In this document: positions 31,054 through 36,528 of the stretch, piece by piece | Layout: every line of letters begins with the position of its first letter | Position numbering within the stretch: position 1 is the stretch's first letter | The notes under the pieces: generated by a model | The model's input: only the letters and a program-made list of their open reading frames with translations | Told to the model about the DNA's origin: nothing | Databases searched by the model: none | From: an uncultured Rubrobacteraceae bacterium | Lineage (GTDB): Bacteria; Actinomycetota; Rubrobacteria; Rubrobacterales; Rubrobacteraceae | Assembly (NCBI GenBank): GCA_902805975.1 | Contig: CADCUT010000106.1 | Coordinates: 1-36,528 of the forward strand | Reading direction: 5' to 3' | DNA: 36,528 bases | Position numbers and translations under genes: made by a program

Positions 31054-31701
31054 TTGGACAGTCTCTTCGACGCCGCGGATGGCGGCGAGGGCCGCGAGAA
31101 AAGGCTGGAAGACCTGGCGCAGCAGGTCTCCGTCTGCACGAAGTGCGACCTCGCGATGACCCGCACTAACACGGTCTTCGCCAGCGGCGACCCCTACTCG
31201 CCGCTCATGCTCGTCGGCGAGGGACCGGGGGAGAACGAGGACGCCACGGGCCTGCCCTTCGTCGGCCGGGCCGGCAAGCTCCTCGACGATATCCTCGGGG
31301 CGGTAGACCTCACCCGCGACAACGTCTACCTCACGAACACCGTCAAGTGCCGGGCCGCGGTGGAGGAGGGCGGCCGGATGAAGAACCGCCAGCCCAAGAC
31401 GACCGAGATCCGGGCCTGCAACCCCTACCTCCAGGGCCAGATGGAGGCGGTGAAGCCCGAGATCATACTCTGCCTCGGAGGCCCCGCCGCAAAGACCCTC
31501 ATAGACAAGGACTTCAAGATCACCAAAGACCGCGGCAAGTGGTACGACCTCGCCAATGGTGCTAAGGCCATGGCGACCTTCCACCCCGCCTACGTCCTCC
31601 GCCAGCGCGGCGACGACCTCGACAACACCAAACGCCTCGTCTGGAAAGATATCCAGAACGTCCACGCCGAGTACCAGAAGGCTATGGAAGAGCGGGGATA
31701 A
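31054..31701 (+). CDS. family 4 uracil-DNA glycosylase with iron-sulfur cluster
   Basis: This enzyme removes uracil from DNA, starting base excision repair; family 4 (UDGa) is common in thermophiles and actinobacteria. The 215-residue protein shows four cluster cysteines (C28, C31, C99, C122), motif GEGPGENED (55-63; GEAPG in most members), GLPFVGRAGKLLDDIL, and HPAYVLRQ (177-184) as motif 2. The TTG start at 31054 follows AGGAGGAG at 5 bases. A TAGAAT box at 31018-31023 may be its -10. Everything required for activity seems present; the Ala to Gly change in the first motif is mild. Confidence 0.93.
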   Translation: MDSLFDAADGGEGREKRLEDLAQQVSVCTKCDLAMTRTNTVFASGDPYSPLMLVGEGPGENEDATGLPFVGRAGKLLDDILGAVDLTRDNVYLTNTVKCRAAVEEGGRMKNRQPKTTEIRACNPYLQGQMEAVKPEIILCLGGPAAKTLIDKDFKITKDRGKWYDLANGAKAMATFHPAYVLRQRGDDLDNTKRLVWKDIQNVHAEYQKAMEERG

Positions 31702-31806
31702 TCTCCCGACCCGCCAGGCGGGGGCGCGCCTTCGGGCCGGCCGAACGCCCGAGGCTCGCCCGAACGCAACGTCGTAAACATTCTCATACCAGAATTTGAC
31801 CTTGCC

Positions 31807-31826
31807 TGTTATGATGGCTCGCATAA
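31807..31826 (+). promoter_or_regulatory. extended -10 promoter with overlapping inverted repeat
   Basis: TGTTATGAT (31807-31815) is an extended -10 element (TGnTATGAT). The inverted repeat TTATG-8-CATAA (31809-31813 and 31822-31826) overlaps the box and the expected start site near 31822. This is the place for a repressor. A TTGACC at 31796-31801 is too close to act as its -35. The leader to the GTG at 31863 would be about 41 bases. Confidence 0.5.
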
Positions 31827-31862
31827 GTAGTCTGAAACCGTCGTGGAAGGGCTCTGCAAAAC

Positions 31863-32924
31863 GTGGTAAGCACAATCTCCGACAGCCGAATGATGGATAG
31901 CATAGACAGGGACATCCTCAATCTTATCCAGCGCGAGGTCCCGCTGGAACGAGAGCCGTTCGCGGCCATCGGACGGGAGTTGGGGATAGGCGGCGACGAG
32001 GTCATCCGTCGCATAGAGGCGCTAAAGCGCGGTCGCGTGATACGCCAGATCAGCGCCATCTTCGACACCCGCGTCCTGGGCTACGAGTCGACCCTGGTGG
32101 CGGCCACGATCCCGGCCGAGAGGCTGAACGAGGGTGCCAAGGCCGTGAACTCCCATCCCGGCGTCACCCACAACTACGAGCGCAACAACGAGTTCAACCT
32201 CTGGTACACGGTCGCCGTCCCGCCGGACTCCCGGCTGGGCCTCGAAGGGACCGTGGACGTGCTCCACCACATAAGCGGCGCCGTGAAGACGCGCATCCTG
32301 CCGACGCTGAAGCTGTTCAAGATCGGGGTCACCCTCGACATGAACAAGGGGGCGACCGCCAAAAAGGAGGCCCCGCAGTACGGCGAGGCGGACCGCCAGG
32401 GTGCCGACCGGAACGTCTCAGAAGACGACAAGGCCGCCATAAAGGCGCTGCAAGAAGACGTGCCGCTCACGCCGCGGCCGTTCGACTTGTGGGGCCGGCA
32501 GGTCGGTCTCACGTACGAGGAGCTTCTTGAGCGGGCGCACGATCTCAGAGAGCGCAAGATCATGCGCCGCTTCTCGGCCGTGCTCTACCACCGCAAGGCG
32601 GGCTTCCGGGCGAACGCGATGGGCGTCTGGAAGGTCCCCGAGGGGCGAATAGAAGAGGTCGGCAACGCCTTCGCCCAGTACCAGGCCGTGAGCCACTGCT
32701 ACGAGCGCCCGACCTACGAGGACTGGCCCTACTCCGTGTTCAGCATGGTCCACGGCCGCAGCGTCGAGGAGTGCGAGAACGTGCTCGACGCGATGGCCGA
32801 GGAGACCGGCATAACCGAGCGCGACTCCCTCTACTCCACCCGCGAGTACAAAAAGACGCGGGTGCGGTACTTTACGCCGGAGATGGAGGCCTGGGAGCGC
32901 CTCTACGCCGGCGTGCTGAGATAA
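31863..32924 (+). CDS. fused siroheme decarboxylase (AhbA-AhbB/NirDL type), Lrp/AsnC-like
   Basis: Siroheme decarboxylases turn siroheme into didecarboxysiroheme on the way to heme d1 or, by the alternative route, heme b. They are built from AhbA- and AhbB-type subunits with an Lrp/AsnC-like helix-turn-helix plus ferredoxin-like fold. This 353-residue protein holds both halves: about 12-160 (DRDILNLIQREVPL, IRQISAIFDTRVLGYES, HPGVTHNYERNNEFNLWYT) and about 186-353 (DKAAIKALQEDVPL, MRRFSAVLYHRKAGFRANAMG, VSHCYERPTYEDWPYSVFSMVHGRS). The His/Arg positions after VTHNY and VSHCY fit the family. GTG start after GGAAGGG; ATG at 31890 is the alternative. No other heme genes are nearby, and a regulator function is possible. 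Confidence 0.82.
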   Translation: MVSTISDSRMMDSIDRDILNLIQREVPLEREPFAAIGRELGIGGDEVIRRIEALKRGRVIRQISAIFDTRVLGYESTLVAATIPAERLNEGAKAVNSHPGVTHNYERNNEFNLWYTVAVPPDSRLGLEGTVDVLHHISGAVKTRILPTLKLFKIGVTLDMNKGATAKKEAPQYGEADRQGADRNVSEDDKAAIKALQEDVPLTPRPFDLWGRQVGLTYEELLERAHDLRERKIMRRFSAVLYHRKAGFRANAMGVWKVPEGRIEEVGNAFAQYQAVSHCYERPTYEDWPYSVFSMVHGRSVEECENVLDAMAEETGITERDSLYSTREYKKTRVRYFTPEMEAWERLYAGVLR

Positions 32925-32925
32925 G

Positions 32926-33068
32926 GCATTGAGGTCTTGAGGTTCTAGGCATCAGGGGTAAGGTGCGCGGCCCGGGACCCGAGATCCTGGCCCGTACTGA
33001 ATGCCGGGCGGCGTGGTCCCGATGGACTCGCTCCGCCACCCCTCAGAACCTGGGAGCCTCAGAGCCTT
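32926..33068. repeat. AGGTT-rich inverted-repeat element, locus C
   Basis: Directly after the stop of the decarboxylase gene lies AGGCATTGAGGTCTTGAGG and AGGTTCTAGG (to about 32957), and at 33037-33068 the complementary style CCTCAGAACCT and CCTCAGAGCCT. The arms are imperfect inverted copies about 80 bases apart. AGGTTCTGAGG on the minus strand (33041-33051) is identical to 15673-15683. No gene lies between the arms. Confidence 0.55.
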
Positions 33069-33123
33069 TCGCCTCCGGTCGTCTCCGCTTCGACGGTGAC
33101 CGACGCGCCGGCCGGATGTTCCG

Positions 33124-33867
33124 TTGCTGACCTGGGCCCTTCTCGTGGCGCTCCTCGCGGCGCTTCTGGCCGGAACGGTTACGGGGCTTACGGGGTTCGG
33201 GCTGGCGCTCATCAGTACGCCGCTGCTCCTGTTCGTCTACGAGCCGAGGCCCGTCGTCGTATTGACGGCGGTTTTCTCCGTCTTTATCAGCACCGCGGTG
33301 GTGTGGGACTCATGGAGGGAGGCGCGGTGGCGTCTCGCACTGGCCTTGTTGCTGCCTTCGACCGTTGGCATCTTTCTCGGGGCCGAGGTGTTGAGGGTGG
33401 TGGACCCGGTCTACATCCGGCTAGCAGTGGGGGCCGTCGTCGTGTTCTCGGCGTTGCTGTTGGTCCGGGACGTGCGGTTGCCGGGGGCGGGGACGCGGTG
33501 GGGGCCGGTCGTGGCGGGTTCGGCCAGCGGGGCGCTCTCTACCTCGACCGGGCTCGCGGGGCCGCCCATAGTCTTGCTGCTGGCCTCGCGGGGGCTGCCC
33601 AAGGCCGAGTTCAGGAGCACGAGCGCGCTGTACTTTCTGGCCATGAGCCTCGTCGGCCTGCTCGTGCTGGCCGGACGGGGCCTGGTAGGGGGCGGTGAGA
33701 TCCGGCTCGCCCTCATCCTCGTGCCCGCCGCCATCGTCGGAAAGATGGTCGGGACGGCTTTCCTGAAGAAGGTCTCGGAGCAGGCTTTCCGGGCCCTGAG
33801 CCTCGGCATCGTGATCCTGACCGGCGCTTTGGGCGTAGCCACGGCGCTCTGGGCGCTGGCCGGCTAA
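33124..33867 (+). CDS. TauE/SafE family anion exporter
   Basis: The family (PF01925, formerly DUF81) exports sulfite, sulfoacetate or related anions. The 247-residue protein has about eight membrane helices in two halves, each starting with the repeat motif: AGTVTGLTGFGLALISTPLLLF in the first half and AGSASGALSTSTGLAGPPIVLLLASRG in the second. The TTG at 33124 has only a weak ribosome binding site. It converges on the sulfite oxidase gene with a 7-base gap. Its position next to sulfite-producing and sulfite-oxidising genes fits a role like SuyZ/CuyZ. Confidence 0.87.
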   Translation: MLTWALLVALLAALLAGTVTGLTGFGLALISTPLLLFVYEPRPVVVLTAVFSVFISTAVVWDSWREARWRLALALLLPSTVGIFLGAEVLRVVDPVYIRLAVGAVVVFSALLLVRDVRLPGAGTRWGPVVAGSASGALSTSTGLAGPPIVLLLASRGLPKAEFRSTSALYFLAMSLVGLLVLAGRGLVGGGEIRLALILVPAAIVGKMVGTAFLKKVSEQAFRALSLGIVILTGALGVATALWALAG

Positions 33868-33874
33868 CCCCGGC

Positions 33875-34984
33875 TCAACCTCCGACCTCGATCCCGACCC
33901 CGTGCCAGGCGTTGTTGGCGTAGCCGAGAAAGTTCCAGATCTCCCAGACGGATGCCGGCTGCGCCCCGCCGCCGGAATCGAAGGCGCGAGCCAGGATCCT
34001 GCGCGGCCCGGGGGATAGCCGCAGCGTCGTCTCCCAGAACCGCCACGTCCCGGGGCCGTCGTCACCCAGAAGCGACGCCTCATTCCAGTACCCGCCCCCG
34101 TCTGCGGATACCTCCACCCGAACAACCCTGCGGTCGCCGCCGGCCAGGGCGTAGCCCCGGACGGGAACGAGCCCCGGTACCACCGTCTCGCCGTTTTCGG
34201 GGGTGAGGATCACGCAGTTCAGGGGGATCTCCCCCAGCATCTCGCCCTCCGAGTAGTCTGCGTTCTCGGCCGTCACGTGCGCCGGGAAGAGCTTGTACTC
34301 GACGGCCTGGTAGTGGTTGCCGGAGGGTTCCGCTTGCAGGTTTATCCCCGAGAGCCACTTGACGCTGCGGGCTCCCACGTACCCGCCGACGACAACGCGC
34401 AGAGGGAAGCCGTGTTCGGGCGTCAGCGGCTCCCCGTTCATCTCGTAGGCGAGCAGCGTCCCGTCTGCCACGGCCCTCTCGACGGGCACGGAGCCGCCGA
34501 AGGGCGCGCCGGTGCCGGACTCCACGTCTCGGTCGAGGCCCGTGAAGGCGACGTGCCTGACCCCTTCCCCGATGCCGGCCGCTTCGAGCACGTCGCGCAG
34601 CAGGACGCCGCCCCAGCGGGCATTGCCCGCGGCGCCTGTGCCCCAGGCCACCTTGCCGGGTATCGGGTGTACCTCCGTAAGCTCCGTCCGGCGGTTGCCC
34701 GCGCAGTAGAGGGTGGCAGTGACCTCGGACTTGGGGAGTTCCTTGATCTCCTCTAGCGACAGCCGGAGCGGGCGCTCCACGAGGCCCGAGACCTCCAGCC
34801 GGTACGACCCCGGGTCCACCCCCGGCACGTTCCCGTGGCACCGCACGTAGAAGTTGTCGACGGGTGTCACGAAGCTCTCCCTCAATAGGTGCGGCGGGGT
34901 CTCGGCGTTCAGGGGGTGGCCGCCGTGTACCATGAGCTCCGGGCGTTTGCGCGAGGGGCCTGCATCCGGCCTTAGGTCACCCAC
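33875..34984 (-). CDS. molybdenum-dependent sulfite oxidase family protein
   Basis: The sulfite oxidase family oxidises sulfite to sulfate at a molybdopterin centre. The Moco-ligating cysteine is C94 in TATLYCAGNRRTEL. The oxidoreductase domain (PF00174) covers about 35-220, with VDNFYVRCHGNVP at its start and GFPLRVVVGGYVGARSVKWLSGI near its end. The C-terminal dimerisation domain (PF03404) spans about 245-369 and ends GYANNAWHGVGIEV. No heme domain, twin-arginine signal or membrane helix is present, so it appears cytoplasmic and needs another electron acceptor. The GTG at 34984 lies 49 bases after the SuyB-like gene on the same strand, so sulfite released there could be handled here. Confidence 0.9.
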   Translation of the reverse strand: MGDLRPDAGPSRKRPELMVHGGHPLNAETPPHLLRESFVTPVDNFYVRCHGNVPGVDPGSYRLEVSGLVERPLRLSLEEIKELPKSEVTATLYCAGNRRTELTEVHPIPGKVAWGTGAAGNARWGGVLLRDVLEAAGIGEGVRHVAFTGLDRDVESGTGAPFGGSVPVERAVADGTLLAYEMNGEPLTPEHGFPLRVVVGGYVGARSVKWLSGINLQAEPSGNHYQAVEYKLFPAHVTAENADYSEGEMLGEIPLNCVILTPENGETVVPGLVPVRGYALAGGDRRVVRVEVSADGGGYWNEASLLGDDGPGTWRFWETTLRLSPGPRRILARAFDSGGGAQPASVWEIWNFLGYANNAWHGVGIEVGG

Positions 34985-35033
34985 GCGTCCCGCCGGTCTC
35001 CGGGTGGATCGCCCGGCGAGCGGGAACCAACCC

Positions 35034-36185
35034 TTACGCGCTCCGGTAGAGCTTGGTCATCGTGAACTCCCGGTGGCCGAGCGCCTCGGCGGAGGTTAGG
35101 CGCCCGTTCGCGGTGCGGGCGAGGTGCTCCATCATCAGGTCGCCGGCCCGGGGCAGTGTGATCTCGCGGCTCAAGAGCCCGCTCACGTCCACGTCTATAT
35201 GCTCGCCCATGGTACGTACGGTGTTCGGGTTTCCAGAGACCTTTATGACCGGGACGATGGGGTTGCCGATGACGTTCCCCTGCCCTGTCGGGAACATGTG
35301 CAGCACGGCCCCGCCGGCCCCCATGAGCGTGACGTGCTCCGCGGCGGCAGACGAGCTGTCCATGAAGTACAGCCCCGGCCCGTTCTGCGGCGTCTGCGCA
35401 GGACCGAGCACCCCGATCACGGGCTTCGTCCCCGTCTTCTCGATGTTGCCTAAAGCTTTCTCCTCTATGGTCGAGAGGCCCCCCGCTATGTTCCCCTGCG
35501 TCGGCTGCGAGCCGAGCAGGTCTTCGGACTGCGTCTCGATAAGCTCTACGTAGTCGTCGTAGAGGCTCTGGAACTCCGCCTTGAGCTCCGGCGTTGCCAT
35601 CCTCTCCGCTATGAGGTGCTCCCCGCCCGTTAGCTCCGAGGTCTCCCCGAAAAAGACCGTGGCCCCGCTCTCGATGAGCTGGTCCACCGCCACGCCCACC
35701 GTCGGGCAGGAGGCGAGCCCGGTCGTCGTGTCCGACTCGCCGCACTTGATGCTCACCGTCAGGTCTTCGAGGGCGACCGGCTCCCGGCGCCTCTCAGAGG
35801 CCCACTGGACGAACTCCTTCGCCTTCCAGGATGCCCGCCGGACCGTCTCCAGGTCCCCGAAACCTTCGATGGAGAACGCCGCGACGGGCTTGCCGGACGC
35901 GGCGATGCCGGCGGCGATCTTCTCCGTCCAGTTGGGCTCGATGCCGATCACGACCACGGCTGCGACGTTGGGGTTCGCGCCGGTCCCGATCATGGTCCTG
36001 AAGTGAAGCGCCAGATCCTCCCCGTACTGCAGCCGCCCGTAGGAGTGGGGGAGCGCCATCGTGCCCTTGATGTTGTTCGCCACCGCCTCGCAAGCCGCGT
36101 TGGAGATGTCGTCTACCGGCAGAACGACGACGTGGTTGCGCACCCCGACGCGCCCGTTCTCCCGCCTGTATCCGAAGATTTCCAT
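35034..36185 (-). CDS. suyB: UxaA/SuyB family lyase, probable sulfolactate sulfo-lyase large subunit
   Basis: In this family UxaA dehydrates altronate, GarD galactarate, and SuyB (with SuyA) removes sulfite from sulfolactate to give pyruvate. The 383-residue protein begins [32 protein letters not shown] and shows [48 protein letters not shown] and [20 protein letters not shown] recall these as closest to the stand-alone large subunits of the sulfo-lyase type. The sulfite oxidase downstream and TauE exporter strengthen this. The ATG at 36185 follows GAGGTGG at 6 bases; a GTG at 36194 overlaps the SuyA stop. A sugar-acid dehydratase remains possible. Confidence 0.75.
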   Translation of the reverse strand: MEIFGYRRENGRVGVRNHVVVLPVDDISNAACEAVANNIKGTMALPHSYGRLQYGEDLALHFRTMIGTGANPNVAAVVVIGIEPNWTEKIAAGIAASGKPVAAFSIEGFGDLETVRRASWKAKEFVQWASERRREPVALEDLTVSIKCGESDTTTGLASCPTVGVAVDQLIESGATVFFGETSELTGGEHLIAERMATPELKAEFQSLYDDYVELIETQSEDLLGSQPTQGNIAGGLSTIEEKALGNIEKTGTKPVIGVLGPAQTPQNGPGLYFMDSSSAAAEHVTLMGAGGAVLHMFPTGQGNVIGNPIVPVIKVSGNPNTVRTMGEHIDVDVSGLLSREITLPRAGDLMMEHLARTANGRLTSAEALGHREFTMTKLYRSA

Positions 36186-36187
36186 GC

Positions 36188-36466
36188 CTACCACCTCGCG
36201 CTCTTGAGGTTGTGGGTGTGGACGTAGTCGCCCCGCCCGAAGCCGTCCGGCGACACCCCGATCCTGACGCCGTACTCCGTGACGTCTCCGCCGGCCTCGC
36301 AGCCGATCACCGCGATCTTGTGCCCCAAGGGGACGTCCCCGCGGGCCTCGACCTCGACCGTCGAGTCGTCGTCCATGTACACCCCGACCACCTCTTCCCC
36401 GGCCACGATGTCCGAGGTCGCCACCCCGACGTGGTCGCCCGCCCTATGGATCAGAAACTTGTGCAT
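36188..36466 (-). CDS. suyA: SAF-domain small subunit, probable sulfolactate sulfo-lyase subunit
   Basis: This 92-residue protein is a single SAF domain, the N-terminal part of altronate/galactarate dehydratases, found as a separate small subunit in SuyA. It reads [73 protein letters not shown]; the end VHxHNxK..RW is diagnostic of the family. The ATG at 36466 follows GAGGAGGGC. The large-subunit gene begins right at its stop, so the pair is translated together. It is the first gene of the three-gene minus-strand operon. Confidence 0.82.
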   Translation of the reverse strand: MHKFLIHRAGDHVGVATSDIVAGEEVVGVYMDDDSTVEVEARGDVPLGHKIAVIGCEAGGDVTEYGVRIGVSPDGFGRGDYVHTHNLKSARW

Positions 36467-36492
36467 TCGCCCTCCTCGCGAAACCTACGCAC

Positions 36493-36498
36493 ATCATA
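36493..36498 (-). promoter_or_regulatory. candidate -10 box of the sulfo-lyase operon
   Basis: TATGAT on the minus strand, 27 bases before the ATG at 36466. No good -35 is found in the GC-rich sequence upstream, and the window ends 30 bases beyond, so an activator site may lie outside it. Confidence 0.35.
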
Positions 36499-36528
36499 CC
36501 CGCGTCTCAGGCGCCGGGCCGGGGCGGG

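Noticed and set aside
30254-31172. Upstream extension of the LolA-like frame through the ATPase gene
   Set aside because: That part is an Arg/Pro-rich shadow of the GlnQ-type ATPase in another frame; the protein-like part begins only after the ATPase stop.

Overview
The window is a high-GC bacterial chromosome segment that most resembles Actinomycetota, probably Rubrobacter or a close relative. This is inferred from the third-position G/C bias, the frequent TTG/GTG starts behind strong GGAGG-type ribosome binding sites, the PASTA Ser/Thr kinase and the paired VanW proteins. No rRNA, tRNA or CRISPR array was seen. Names come from reading motifs by eye; no database search was run.

Region 1 (1-5.8 kb) holds the tail of an unknown gene, an ANT(6)-type nucleotidyltransferase behind an M14 zinc carboxypeptidase, a PASTA Ser/Thr kinase with two candidate promoters, a LURP/Tubby-like small protein and a short hypothetical. 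Region 2 (6-17.5 kb) is an envelope neighbourhood. Two VanW/peptidoglycan-binding paralogues flank a tightly coupled minus-strand operon of GNAT acyltransferase, acyl carrier protein, AMP-forming ligase and PLP decarboxylase. A beta-lactamase-fold serine hydrolase and the lipid II flippase MurJ follow. The operon resembles exosortase-A-associated and aminoacyl-carrier-protein decarboxylation cassettes, but no exosortase is present here.

Region 3 (17.6-24.9 kb) is an amino-acid ABC transporter locus (two binding proteins, one permease) split by a roughly 4.7-kb integrated element. A 64-bp direct repeat of the permease 3' end flanks the element. The native, GC-rich permease tail is stranded at the left end. 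The permease now ends in an element-borne tail that encodes the same last residues with different codons. Inside are a decayed tyrosine integrase, several small genes (one a 59-residue membrane peptide with its own promoter) and a 547-residue membrane protein of unknown function.

Region 4 (25-32.9 kb) carries an M20 peptidase, an APC amino-acid permease translationally coupled to a universal stress protein, a HisC-type aminotransferase behind a GlnQ-type ATPase and a LolA-like protein, a family 4 uracil-DNA glycosylase, and a fused AhbA-AhbB-type siroheme decarboxylase with a possible operator over its promoter. Region 5 (33.1-36.5 kb) looks like sulfonate metabolism: a SuyA/SuyB-like sulfolactate sulfo-lyase pair upstream of a molybdenum sulfite oxidase, converging on a TauE/SafE exporter. 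Together these would release sulfite from sulfolactate and then oxidise or export it. A family of short AGGTT-rich repeats recurs at three intergenic sites.
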